This document shows, in pieces, positions 24,075-32,627 of a stretch of DNA of 43,878 bases. Location: contig JAZNYY010000069.1 of assembly GCA_045594645.1 (NCBI GenBank), positions 1 to 43,878 of the forward strand. Direction: 5' to 3'. A model generated the notes under the pieces. The model did no database searches. It was not told where the DNA came from and saw only the letters and a list, made by a program, of their open reading frames with translations. Both the position numbers and the translations under genes were made by a program. The first letter of the stretch is position 1; the number at the start of each line of letters is the position of its first letter. Source of the stretch: Fimenecus sp045594645 (GTDB taxonomy: Bacteria; Bacillota; Clostridia; Oscillospirales; Acutalibacteraceae).

Positions 24075-24890
24075 CTAACCTACAATAACATTAAGTATAG
24101 TGTGTCCCTGTACACCCTTATAATCTGCCACATAATAGTGAACACTGTATGTTCCTGGGGTTGAAAAATCGACATTTTCTTCAATTCTGACCGAAGATGT
24201 GATGTCAGCTCCCAAATAATCTTCTGCCCTTACAAGATATTCTGAAAAATCAACTGATTTTCCAACTCCTGTATAAACAAGATATTCCTTTAACTCAATT
24301 TCAGGTGCTGAAATATTCCTGTCTTCAACTACAAGCGGAATATTTATTATAGATGTGTCACCTTTACTGTTTGTTACAGAAACATCAAGTTTAAAAACGC
24401 CGGCAACAGAGCTTGTAAAATCTTCTGATGTAACAATTATGCTTCGTGAAATATCTCCGTCTATGCAATCATAAGCCTGAATAGCTTGAGAGATACTTAC
24501 TCCCTCATAAATTGAATAACAGGTCGACCTTGACATTGAAAAACGCGGTGAAACATAATCCTTATACTGTATTTTTCTTGTAGCAGTTGAAACATTGTTA
24601 TTACTGTCACACACTGCATAAGTAACCTTGCAAATACCATCGTCAATAAATTTTGAAACGGACTGAACAATTATCCTGTCGGTCAGTTCACCATCTTTAC
24701 CGTCATAAGCCGTAACACCCTTTAAAAGCTCGGCGTCATCTGCATCAAAGCTTACTTCGAGCAACTGTTCGTCAATTTTAATAATCGGTACGGTTGTATC
24801 CGTATTAAGTTTCTCGCCTATATAAAAGATAGAAAAAATTACTGAGACAACTATAAATATTGCCGTAACCGTAATTCTCAATACTCTCAT
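24075..24890 (-). CDS. Membrane-anchored protein with DUF5011-type Ig-like repeats
   Basis: Start at ATG 24890, six bases after AGGAGG; 271 residues. One N-terminal membrane helix (VTAIFIVVSVIFSIFYI) is followed by three Ig-like units with the KGVTAYDGKDGEL and QAYDCIDGDIS pattern of DUF5011 domains. The domain lies outside the membrane. It is the first gene of the operon with the two Wzz-like kinases and the ABC exporter. A scaffold or polysaccharide-binding role is inferred. Confidence 0.85.
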   Translation of the reverse strand: MRVLRITVTAIFIVVSVIFSIFYIGEKLNTDTTVPIIKIDEQLLEVSFDADDAELLKGVTAYDGKDGELTDRIIVQSVSKFIDDGICKVTYAVCDSNNNVSTATRKIQYKDYVSPRFSMSRSTCYSIYEGVSISQAIQAYDCIDGDISRSIIVTSEDFTSSVAGVFKLDVSVTNSKGDTSIINIPLVVEDRNISAPEIELKEYLVYTGVGKSVDFSEYLVRAEDYLGADITSSVRIEENVDFSTPGTYSVHYYVADYKGVQGHTILNVIVG

Positions 24891-24941
24891 AAAAAGCCTC
24901 CTGAAAATGACATAATTCCACATATACTTATACTTATTTTA

Positions 24942-24970
24942 ATAATACCACCAAAAAACACAAAAGTCCA
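24942..24970 (-). promoter_or_regulatory. Promoter of the Ig-like/kinase/ABC operon
   Basis: On the minus strand TGGACT (24965-24970), a 17-bp spacer and TATTAT (24942-24947) lie ahead of the first gene of the operon and after the terminator of the preceding gene. Confidence 0.6.
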
Positions 24971-24994
24971 CAGATTATATAAAAATTGTTGATT

Positions 24995-25015
24995 AAAAAA
25001 AGGAGCCGAAGCTCC
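24995..25015 (-). terminator. Terminator of the condensation-fold gene
   Basis: On the minus strand GGAGC-TTCG-GCTCC is followed by seven Ts, four bases past the stop codon of the gene ending at 25020. It separates that gene from the following operon. Confidence 0.93.
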
Positions 25016-25019
25016 TTTT

Positions 25020-26297
25020 TTAACCAACAATCAATGTTTCAATATTTTTCTCCATCAAATCGAAGAATTTTTCAACAATCTTTTTGTCCTCATCATTACC
25101 ACGCACACACATTGAAAGAGTGATAATACCCTTATAGGTTGTTGCGGTGAGAAGAATATACGGCTTGTATTTAACCGCACCCGACATAAACGCATCTGTG
25201 GGCTCATTGCCTGCGAGAGCAAAATCCTCGCCCTTGAGAATACCAATATTGCTCATTGCCATATATGGATTTGAGTAACCGATTTTGATAATCTCTTCAC
25301 TTGCCGCGTGTGGCATAATGTTGTAGCCGAGATTAAGAAGTGGAAGTCCGTAAAGACCCATAAACTTATCTTTCTTAAATCTGTTTGAACTGCGCACAAC
25401 ATATTTTACTGTTTCAAAAATATCCCTACCGCGTTCGGGGATTGCGCACTGCATCCAAGCGGTATGATTTGTAAAGCCTTTATCCTCAACGCTGTCCATA
25501 TGACGACGAAGGTCAATTGCACTTGAAATCATAACCTTGTCGCTTGCAGGATAACCTGCCAACTCATAAACGCTGTAAAAATCTGCCGCAAGCAACATTT
25601 CGTTGACAGTTGCGCCGTATTCCTTGCCCTTTGCTTTAAGACCTGCGAGCACATTTTCTTTAAGCTTTCTTCTTGCAATAAAAGATTTATCGCGGATATT
25701 GTTGGGAGTAAGCGGGAATTTATGCTTATCCCTTGCATTGATATTCTTGAAAAGTCGTTTTGCAACGCCCGATTCGGTTTTTGAATAACCCGAATAAACC
25801 TCGTCATATGAGCGAGAGCCTGTTCTGAACTCGATTGGGCTTTTTCCCTTTTCAACATAGTTGCTGTAATTCTCACAGAACGCCTTAAGGAAATATTTAA
25901 GGTCGCCACCGTCCATACACATATGGTTTTCAACCATACAGAGTGTGCTTTTGCCGTCTTTGATGAAAAGAGCAAGCTTCATCTGAATATGAGAATCAGG
26001 GGCAATGTACTGTGTGAGAAATTCCTCAACTGCCTCCTCCACATTTTCGGGATATGCAACCGTGAGCACATCATCAACATCATAGGGCATAACCTCCCAA
26101 TGAGTTGAAAGCTTGGTGTCAACAAATTTTGAGTGGAGAACGGGCACTTTTTCAAATGCACAAATAATAACGGTTTTTAAGGCTTCAATGTCGATTTCAA
26201 AATCATAGTTCATTTCAACATGAACCATTCTGTCATTAAAATCGCGGAAAAGATAGTGCATCTTATCCCAAAGCTCTGCATTAAGTCTGCGTTTCAT
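25020..26297 (-). CDS. Condensation/acetyltransferase-fold acyltransferase
   Basis: A 425-residue protein with the chloramphenicol-acetyltransferase/condensation fold. The catalytic motif appears as ENHMCMDGGDLKYFL near residue 120 (HxxxDG). A second structural region is the C-terminal AMSNIGILKGEDFALAG stretch. Such proteins transfer acyl groups to alcohols or amines, as in PapA- or alcohol-acetyltransferase-type enzymes. No carrier protein or NRPS is nearby. It overlaps the membrane-protein gene by one base. The acyl donor and acceptor are unknown. Confidence 0.8.
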   Translation of the reverse strand: MKRRLNAELWDKMHYLFRDFNDRMVHVEMNYDFEIDIEALKTVIICAFEKVPVLHSKFVDTKLSTHWEVMPYDVDDVLTVAYPENVEEAVEEFLTQYIAPDSHIQMKLALFIKDGKSTLCMVENHMCMDGGDLKYFLKAFCENYSNYVEKGKSPIEFRTGSRSYDEVYSGYSKTESGVAKRLFKNINARDKHKFPLTPNNIRDKSFIARRKLKENVLAGLKAKGKEYGATVNEMLLAADFYSVYELAGYPASDKVMISSAIDLRRHMDSVEDKGFTNHTAWMQCAIPERGRDIFETVKYVVRSSNRFKKDKFMGLYGLPLLNLGYNIMPHAASEEIIKIGYSNPYMAMSNIGILKGEDFALAGNEPTDAFMSGAVKYKPYILLTATTYKGIITLSMCVRGNDEDKKIVEKFFDLMEKNIETLIVG

Positions 26298-27097
26298 TAT
26301 TCATCATCCTCCTTCTTATACATAAAATATTTTGCGTTGCCAACTGCAATGCAGATAATACCGATTAAGTCAGCAAGAAGACCAAGAAGAATTACGGGCC
26401 AACCGGTAACCCAGCCGATTACATCGTAAGCCGCAAGAATAATATAAAGCATTGTTGAAATTACGGGCATATAAACAAAGGTTGAAACGGTGCGGAATTT
26501 CTGCTTTGTTGCGAATGCAAAAACAATATCCGCGAGTAACATAAGTATTATACCAACCATAAGTATAGGCCAGAATGTAAGCTCGGGAATCATTATGAGC
26601 CAGAAAAGGAACATAAACACCGTAAAGAGCATTACACACACGGCAATTAAAAATCTTGCAATCGGGTGAAAAACTCTGCGCATACGGCAAATTCTTTTTA
26701 TGCCGAAGCTTGTGTAGAAAATAATCATTGCGAAAATTCCGCCAACGATAATAAGCCAGGTTTTGCCCCATGCACCCGTTGCCTTGCTTACTTCAAAGTA
26801 AGCAATGAACATTGCGATGAAGAAAATCACACCGCCAATACCCATTACAAGACGCATTGTCTTTGCAAGCTTTTTCTTTTTGTATTCCTTTGACCACACC
26901 TTATACTGCGCGGGCAAATCGGGATATTCGTCTGCCATAAGGTCAGCAAGCACCTTTTCATCACGAAGACCCGCGTGAGTCATTTCGTTTGCACGCTCGG
27001 TCATTTCGTCAAGGATTTTCTTTTTGAATAAATATGTGATGTGATTATCGGGAAGCTTCGCACAAGAAGTTTCAATATACTCAATAAAATCTCTCAT
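26297..27097 (-). CDS. Polytopic membrane protein with HAAS-like prefix
   Basis: A 266-residue protein. The first 80 residues are a helical prefix (ILDEMTERANEMTHAGL region) like those of permease-prefix/DUF1700 proteins, followed by about six hydrophobic segments. It is translationally coupled to the downstream acyltransferase (TAATG overlap), so the two probably work together at the membrane. I do not recognise a functional family. Confidence 0.78.
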   Translation of the reverse strand: MRDFIEYIETSCAKLPDNHITYLFKKKILDEMTERANEMTHAGLRDEKVLADLMADEYPDLPAQYKVWSKEYKKKKLAKTMRLVMGIGGVIFFIAMFIAYFEVSKATGAWGKTWLIIVGGIFAMIIFYTSFGIKRICRMRRVFHPIARFLIAVCVMLFTVFMFLFWLIMIPELTFWPILMVGIILMLLADIVFAFATKQKFRTVSTFVYMPVISTMLYIILAAYDVIGWVTGWPVILLGLLADLIGIICIAVGNAKYFMYKKEDDE

Positions 27098-27241
27098 ATT
27101 TTCCTCCTACTTTATATACTAAATAAATTGTAGCAGATTTTTTGAACATCTGCAATTACAAATGTTAATTTATATGAATTTTTTTGAGAATTCTATACAT
27201 TTTAGTTTACATTAAGGGAAAATTTTGGTTGCGGAAACAAA

Positions 27242-27362
27242 AAGGCTTCTCCTCGAGGAGAAGCTGTCACGAAGTGACTGATGAGGTGTAGATTGCGTAA
27301 GCAATCGTAATAAAAAACCACCTCATCCACCGCAAGCGGTCCCCCTTCCCCTCAAGGTGAAG
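27242..27362. repeat. Palindromic mosaic repeat, copy 2
   Basis: GGCTTCTCC-TCGA-GGAGAAGC is followed by TGTC, a short palindrome (ACGAAGT), GACTGATGAGGTG, the palindrome GATTGCGTAAGCAATC, and then CCACCTCATC with a CCGCAAGCGG hairpin. The first part has the AGCTGTC-palindrome-GACTGA plan of the copies at 5555 and 35374. No gene is present here. Confidence 0.75.
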
Positions 27363-27383
27363 GCAAAACCAAATGCAATTAGT

Positions 27384-27578
27384 TTATTTTTTATCCTTTT
27401 TATTTGTAAACTTCGGTACAAGCTTATTAAGAGCAGTTGTGATGAGAATAAGTACACCCATAACAATGATAATGCAAATCATACCGATAACCATATATTT
27501 AAGGTTGTAAACAAAGTTCATAGGCTCAAACATAAAAGCCATCAAAGTGAAAAACAAATTTTCTAACATCTTAGCCAC
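27384..27578 (-). CDS. OadG-like small membrane subunit
   Basis: Sixty-four residues with one strong helix (YMVIGMICIIIVMGVLILIT) and a basic C-terminal tail (KFTNKKDKK). Its size, topology and position three bases after oadB match the gamma subunit of Na+-translocating decarboxylases. Sequence alone is too short to be certain. Confidence 0.65.
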   Translation of the reverse strand: MAKMLENLFFTLMAFMFEPMNFVYNLKYMVIGMICIIIVMGVLILITTALNKLVPKFTNKKDKK

Positions 27579-27581
27579 TCC

Positions 27582-28784
27582 TTACATAAAGAAACTGAGG
27601 ATAAGACCGCCTGCGATAACAGAAGCAATCTGACCTGAAACATTTACGCCGATTGAATGCATAAGAAGGAAGTTCTGTGGGTCCTCTGCAAGTCCCATTT
27701 TATGAACGATACGACCTGACATTGGGAATGCTGAAATACCTGCAGCACCAATCATTGGGTTAATCTTTTTGCCCTTAGGTAAGAAGATGTTGAGAAGCTT
27801 TGCAAACATAACGCCACCTGCTGTGTCAAATATGAATGCGAAAAGACCAAGTCCAAGAATAAGAAGTGTATCTGTATCAAGGAATGATGCATAGTGCATC
27901 TTTGTAGCAATTGTGATACCAAGGAAGATTGTAATAAGGTTTGCAAGTACCTTCTGTGCTGTTTCTGAAAGAGAATTGAGCACTCCGCACTCACGAATAA
28001 GGTTACCGAACATCAAGAAACCAACAAGTGAAACTGATGCGGGAGCAACAAGACCTGCAATTACTGTGATGATAATCGGGAAAAGAATTCTTGTGAGCTT
28101 TGTAACCTCTGTCTGTGAATAAGGCATACGGATAAGACGCTCTTTCTTTGTTGTGAGCAGCTTAATTACGGGTGGCTGAATAATGGGAACAAGAGCCATA
28201 TATGAATATGCCGCAACCATAATCGCACCGAGATACTGAGAATTGAGCTTATTAGCAACAACGATTGATGTTGGGCCGTCAGCCGCACCGATAATAGCGA
28301 TTGAGGCCGCATCGTTGATTGGGAAGAAGATTGATGCAAGGCAAAGAGTGAAGAAAATACCGAACTGTGCCGCTGCACCGAAAATCATAAGCTTGGGGTT
28401 TGAAAGAAGCGGACCAAAGTCAATCATCGCACCGATACCGATGAAAAGAATGAGGGGGAACAATTCGTTTGCGATACCCGCATTGAAAAGCACATCAAGT
28501 GCACCCTCTTCAACTGAAAGACCCTCGACACCCTGCTCAAGCAACTGGAAGTATTTCGCCTGAGAAATAACTTCTTCGCCAAGACGGTATTGTGTAATAG
28601 CACCTGAAATAGGCAAGTTTACAAGGATTGCACCAAAGCCCATAGGAAGCAAAAGTGTAGGCTCCATTTCTTTTTTAATTGCAAGATAAATGAGCAATCC
28701 GCCGATAGCCCACATTATGAGCATTCGCACATCAAAATATGCAAAATTCTCATAAAGGATTTTAAATTCCTCAAGAAACTCCAT
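27582..28784 (-). CDS. Na+-transporting decarboxylase beta subunit (OadB/MmdB/GcdB type)
   Basis: About 400 residues with many membrane helices. Conserved stretches such as PLILFIGIGAMIDFGPLL, AIIGAADGPTSIVV and GGVMFAKLLN are those of the family that couples carboxyl-biotin decarboxylation to Na+ export. The start at 28784 leaves eight bases after AGGAG; ATG 28790 is the alternative. The alpha and biotin-carrier subunits are not in the window and must lie elsewhere. A yybP-ykoY-type riboswitch lies just upstream. Confidence 0.92.
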   Translation of the reverse strand: MEFLEEFKILYENFAYFDVRMLIMWAIGGLLIYLAIKKEMEPTLLLPMGFGAILVNLPISGAITQYRLGEEVISQAKYFQLLEQGVEGLSVEEGALDVLFNAGIANELFPLILFIGIGAMIDFGPLLSNPKLMIFGAAAQFGIFFTLCLASIFFPINDAASIAIIGAADGPTSIVVANKLNSQYLGAIMVAAYSYMALVPIIQPPVIKLLTTKKERLIRMPYSQTEVTKLTRILFPIIITVIAGLVAPASVSLVGFLMFGNLIRECGVLNSLSETAQKVLANLITIFLGITIATKMHYASFLDTDTLLILGLGLFAFIFDTAGGVMFAKLLNIFLPKGKKINPMIGAAGISAFPMSGRIVHKMGLAEDPQNFLLMHSIGVNVSGQIASVIAGGLILSFFM

Positions 28785-28818
28785 TTTCATTTCTCCTTTT
28801 CTTTCGGTAAAAGGCCAT

Positions 28819-28936
28819 AAAAAAAGCCCTTACCACATTTTAAATGCAGTAAGAGTCTTGCTATTTAATACAAAGGCGGGCAAAATGCCGTATTGACGCC
28901 GTTGTCACGAGTGATCGTAAGCTACTCCCTCTTTAT
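28819..28936 (-). promoter_or_regulatory. yybP-ykoY (Mn2+)-type riboswitch with terminator
   Basis: On the minus strand the leader has AAGAG then GGGAGTAGC (28921-28929), a P2 hairpin ACGA-TCAC-TCGT, a P3 stem ACAA-C-GG/CC-T-TTGT enclosing CGTCAATA and a GGC-ATTTT-GCC hairpin, then TAGCAAGACTCTT. AAGAG (28929-28933) pairs with CTCTT (28851-28855) as P1. This is the layout of the manganese riboswitch. CTCTTAC (28849-28855) also forms a terminator with GTAAGGG (28827-28833) followed by seven Ts. P1 and terminator exclude each other, which implies that ligand binding turns expression on. The metal is inferred from the class. Confidence 0.8.
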
Positions 28937-29065
28937 CAACAGTATTTTACCACAAATTTTGTAAATTTCAAGAGAAAAATGAAATTCAGAATTTATATTT
29001 TAAAGCCTTGCACACACCTTGCTAAAGTGATATAATTTTTTCATTCTTGTTTTGGAGTGAAAACA

Positions 29066-29800
29066 ATGTTCGGTCTTGGAACAATAATCAACACCGTTGC
29101 GGTAATTTTGGGCGGTGCACTCGGAATGTTGCTTAACAAGGGCATTACCGAAAGATTTCAGAAAACCTTAATGGCAGCTTGCGGAGTTGCAACTATTTTT
29201 ATCGGCGTTACGGGCACATTGCAAGATATGCTAATCGTAAATGACGACAAAATCGAAACTCAGGGCACAATGCTTTTGATTTTTTCACTTGTGCTCGGCG
29301 GACTTTTCGGTGAATTCTTAAACATTGAAAAAAGAATGGATTCAGTAGGCGAAAAGCTCAAAAAGCTTTTAAAAGCAGAAAATGACAATAAATTCGTTGA
29401 CGGATTTGTGAACACATCACTTATTATCTGCGTTGGTGCAATGGCAATTGTGGGCTCAATTCAAGACGGGCTCACGGGCGACTATTCAATGCTCACCGCA
29501 AAAGCAATTCTTGACTTTGTAATCGTTGTGATTATGGCATCAACCTATGGTGTGGGTGCAATGTGCTCGGCAATTGCGATTCTGGTTTATCAGGGTGCAA
29601 TAACACTCGTTTCTCACTTCGCAGGTAATTTCATAAGCGAAGAATTAACGGGTTATCTTTCATACATAGGCTCGGCACTCATTTTCTGCGTAGGCATCAA
29701 TATCACCTTTGGCAAGAAAATCAGAGTTGGTAACTTGTTACCCGCACTTTTAGTGCCTGCAGGTTATGTGCTGGGGAAATGGGTTATAACACTGATATAA
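29066..29800 (+). CDS. DUF554-family membrane protein
   Basis: A 244-residue protein with about seven hydrophobic segments. The start (MFGLGTIINTVAVILGGALG) and NTSLIICVGAMAIVGSIQDGL are diagnostic of DUF554 (YdfK-like). ATG 29066 lies eight bases after GGAG; a GTG at 29057 overlaps that site. Its function is unknown, probably transport. It stands alone, divergent from the OadB operon. Confidence 0.9.
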   Translation: MFGLGTIINTVAVILGGALGMLLNKGITERFQKTLMAACGVATIFIGVTGTLQDMLIVNDDKIETQGTMLLIFSLVLGGLFGEFLNIEKRMDSVGEKLKKLLKAENDNKFVDGFVNTSLIICVGAMAIVGSIQDGLTGDYSMLTAKAILDFVIVVIMASTYGVGAMCSAIAILVYQGAITLVSHFAGNFISEELTGYLSYIGSALIFCVGINITFGKKIRVGNLLPALLVPAGYVLGKWVITLI

Positions 29801-29833
29801 TATCAAAAGATTTCGATAAATTGGGGTTTGTCG

Positions 29834-29985
29834 AAATGCAAAGTGCAAAATGTCGGGTCTGCGACGCAAATTTATACCTCACCAATTTAGAACACAATAC
29901 TATGTAGGGTCGCTTCATGAAGCGACCGTTCTGAAGTGTGTAATTAAACTACAAACGGGCGATTCGTGAATCGCCCCTACAAGAT
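29834..29985. repeat. Composite intergenic repeat, copy 2
   Basis: This stretch repeats the blocks of 5082-5288 in the same order: ATGCAAAGTGCAAAATG, TCTGCGACGC, a TATAC-CTCACCAAT segment, GTAGGGTCGC with its palindromic partner GCGACC, and GGGCGATTCGTGAATCGCCC followed by CTACAA. The first palindrome differs in sequence from copy 1 but keeps its symmetry. No gene is seen between 29801 and 30102. Confidence 0.75.
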
Positions 29986-30065
29986 TATATAACCAGATCA
30001 ATGAGTTAGACAAATTGCAGAGGAAACATAATTATAAACTGTGAACAAATTCTCACATATAAAGC

Positions 30066-30091
30066 AAAACGGAGTCAATTGACTCCGTTTT
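30066..30091. terminator. Bidirectional terminator between DUF554 and GH3 genes
   Basis: ACGGAGTCAATTGACTCCGT is a perfect 20-base palindrome, with T runs on both sides (TTTTTT on plus, TTTTGCTTT on minus). It lies 12 bases beyond the GH3 stop codon and serves mainly that gene. Confidence 0.85.
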
Positions 30092-30102
30092 TTATATGTA
30101 TT

Positions 30103-32514
30103 TTAATCAATAAAATTCAAGCACATATTAAGCACGAACATTGCTGTTCTTTGCATTTCGCCCGAGGTGATACCATCGATTTTGCCAAAGGTTTTAAGAA
30201 GTGTGCCGTCGGGCTTGTGCTTACCTGTACGCTTACCGCCGGGCATAAGCACATTTACGCCTGCACGAACACGGTACGCTTGGTCGCACATTTCGGGGAA
30301 TTCGGGGCTCTTTGATGAGCGCATCCACCAGTCCGTCATAACCATACCCTCATAACCCCATTCGCGACGGAGAATTCTCTCGCAAAGCTCGTAATGGTAG
30401 TGTCCCCAAACACCGTTAATCTTATTGTACGAGGTCATAATGCACTTTGGCTTTGATTTTTTAATGCAAATTTCAAATCCTTTAAGATAGATTTCACGAA
30501 GTGCTCGTTCAGATACTCTCGAATCGTTGTGAGTTCTGTTTGTTTCTTGGTTATTACAAGCAAAATGCTTGGGACAAGCCGAGCCGCCACTCGCCTGAAT
30601 ACCCTCAACCGATGCCGCCGCCATAAGACCTGAAAGCACGGGGTCTTCAGAGAAATATTCAAAGTTTCTTCCGCAAAGAGGACTTCTATGTATATTCATA
30701 CCGGGGGCTAAAAGAATGTCGCTGCCCTTTTCTTTCATTTCTTTGCTTATGAGCGTGTAAACCTCTTTTACAAGCTCTGTATCGAACGAACAAGCGAAGG
30801 CTGTTCCGATTGGAATAAGCGAACAATATGAAAGAAGTCTGATACCCGACGGGCCGTCAGTTGTGATTACTGCAGGAACACCTTTTTTGCGTAAGCTTTC
30901 GGTCACACCGCCGATTGCACCTGCATTACCCTTTGCACCGAGGGGAGAATCCATTCGGTAGTCACCGCGTGAGATTGCTTCAAGCTCGTCAAGGTCAAGC
31001 TGTGAAACGAAATCCTCCATTGAAACCTTGCCGTCTTTTACATCTTTAAGAGTATAACCCTTGTCGCCCGTTCTTGGAATTGGGCGGGGTATATTTTCAA
31101 TGATAATATGTCGTAAATCATACTGCTTTACGGGAGTTTTTTCAAGCTTTAATTTGCCGTCGTTCACAAAACGGTCAAATGCAACCTCGGGGGCTGCGGT
31201 CTGCTGAAGCTCGAGCACCTGAACAGTTTTTTCCTGATGATAACTCCACACCTTTTCCGCTGAACGCACATCTGTGCCCACATAGAGCTTATATTCGCCC
31301 TCTTCCATCACATAGGAATAGGCGAAGCCTGTCTTACCGCTGTCATCATATGAACAGAAATACTCGTTAGGAATTTCAATTTTAACCTTTTCGCTCTTTT
31401 TAGGTGCTAAAAGTCCCGTTTTTGCAAAGCCTACAAGTTCGCGTGCGGGGTTACCGAGCTTTCCGCAAGGCTTTTTAAGATAAACCTGAACAACCTCTTT
31501 ACCGCTGTAATTACCCACATTTTTAACGGCACATTCAACGGTTACGCTGTTTTTACCCTTTTTAACATTACCCATTTTGAGCTCGAAATCGGTGTATGAC
31601 AAACCAAAGCCAAAGGGATAAAGCACATCGTCTTTCTCAAAGGTTTCAAAATAACGATAACCAACATAAATATCTTCTTTGTAGTTATTGAATGCAATGC
31701 TGCCGAAATCCTTTGATGAGGGGTAATCTTCATATTCCTCGGCAATTGTATCAGCCAATTTACCGCTTGGGCTCACCTTACCGCAAAGCAAATCTGCAAT
31801 CGCGTTACCGCTTTCCATACCGCCCTGCCAAACAAGCATAATTGCACCGATTTTTCTACCGTATTTTTCAGCCCATTCCATATCAATAATGCTACCGATA
31901 TTGAGAAGAACTGTTACGCTGTCAAAATATTTTGTAATCAAATCAAGGCTTGCTTTTTCGTTATCGGTGAGATAATAGCTACCCGGTGTGAGTGCATTTT
32001 CGCGGTCCTCACCCGATGAACGACCGATTATGTAAACTGCACTATCGCTCTTTTTAGCCGCATTTTTCACGATTTCTTCTGTTAAATTCATATCGGGATA
32101 ATAGCGTGGCCAATGTCCCCAGAAGCCGTGGTCAATTGGATTTTCTTTATTCCACTTTGCATAAATATCTGCAAGCTCTGTGTTGAGAAGCAAATCCTCG
32201 CAGTTGCGAATTCCGTCAATAAGATTTACGCCGTAGGGCTTTTTAACATCACCGCCCGAGCCGTAGCCTGTGTAAAACCACTCATACTGACCTCTGCCGA
32301 AAACAGAGAGAACTGTGTCCTTTTTATATGGAAGAACATCATTATTTTTAAGAAGAACTGCACAATCTGCAGCCGCACGACGCAAAAGCTCGGGCATACC
32401 CTCGGTAATAGTAACGGGACCCAATGCCGCCTGAGCCTCTTCCTGCGAAACTCCGCTTACAAGCTTTGTGCCGAAATTCACTGCCTTATTCACAATTTTA
32501 TTAAGTATAGACAT
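30103..32514 (-). CDS. GH3 beta-glucosidase with permuted domain order
   Basis: About 803 residues from ATG 32514, eight bases after AAGGG. The order is reversed from the usual GH3: the alpha/beta sandwich comes first (from ALLRRAAADCAVLLKN-like to GRSSGEDREN, with likely acid/base Glu169). A Fn3-like domain (about residues 310-420) follows, and the TIM barrel comes last (about 480-800), with nucleophile Asp728 in GMVMTDWW and substrate motif KHFACNNQETNR. This arrangement is known in some ruminal Firmicutes enzymes. No signal peptide, so it is probably cytoplasmic and acts on imported glucosides. Confidence 0.92.
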   Translation of the reverse strand: MSILNKIVNKAVNFGTKLVSGVSQEEAQAALGPVTITEGMPELLRRAAADCAVLLKNNDVLPYKKDTVLSVFGRGQYEWFYTGYGSGGDVKKPYGVNLIDGIRNCEDLLLNTELADIYAKWNKENPIDHGFWGHWPRYYPDMNLTEEIVKNAAKKSDSAVYIIGRSSGEDRENALTPGSYYLTDNEKASLDLITKYFDSVTVLLNIGSIIDMEWAEKYGRKIGAIMLVWQGGMESGNAIADLLCGKVSPSGKLADTIAEEYEDYPSSKDFGSIAFNNYKEDIYVGYRYFETFEKDDVLYPFGFGLSYTDFELKMGNVKKGKNSVTVECAVKNVGNYSGKEVVQVYLKKPCGKLGNPARELVGFAKTGLLAPKKSEKVKIEIPNEYFCSYDDSGKTGFAYSYVMEEGEYKLYVGTDVRSAEKVWSYHQEKTVQVLELQQTAAPEVAFDRFVNDGKLKLEKTPVKQYDLRHIIIENIPRPIPRTGDKGYTLKDVKDGKVSMEDFVSQLDLDELEAISRGDYRMDSPLGAKGNAGAIGGVTESLRKKGVPAVITTDGPSGIRLLSYCSLIPIGTAFACSFDTELVKEVYTLISKEMKEKGSDILLAPGMNIHRSPLCGRNFEYFSEDPVLSGLMAAASVEGIQASGGSACPKHFACNNQETNRTHNDSRVSERALREIYLKGFEICIKKSKPKCIMTSYNKINGVWGHYHYELCERILRREWGYEGMVMTDWWMRSSKSPEFPEMCDQAYRVRAGVNVLMPGGKRTGKHKPDGTLLKTFGKIDGITSGEMQRTAMFVLNMCLNFID

Positions 32515-32587
32515 AACCATATCCCTTTCTGCAAGTGATTATTATTTAAATTATATCATATTAAAAATTAAATAGCAATAATCCAAT

Positions 32588-32614
32588 AAAAAAGCCTCCC
32601 TCGTCAGAGGGAGG
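32588..32614 (-). terminator. Terminator of the Thr/Glu-rich lipoprotein gene
   Basis: On the minus strand CCTCCCTC-TGAC-GAGGGAGG followed by CTTTTTT forms a strong terminator. The stem is the same CCTCCCTC/GAGGGAGG unit found in the mosaic repeat at 5555, so the repeat family may have been recruited here. Confidence 0.88.
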
Positions 32615-32627
32615 AAAATAGTTTTTA

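Noticed and set aside
19383..24890. Capsule biosynthesis locus
   Set aside because: Only the Wzz/kinase-type proteins are present. No glycosyltransferase, flippase or polymerase gene is seen in the window.
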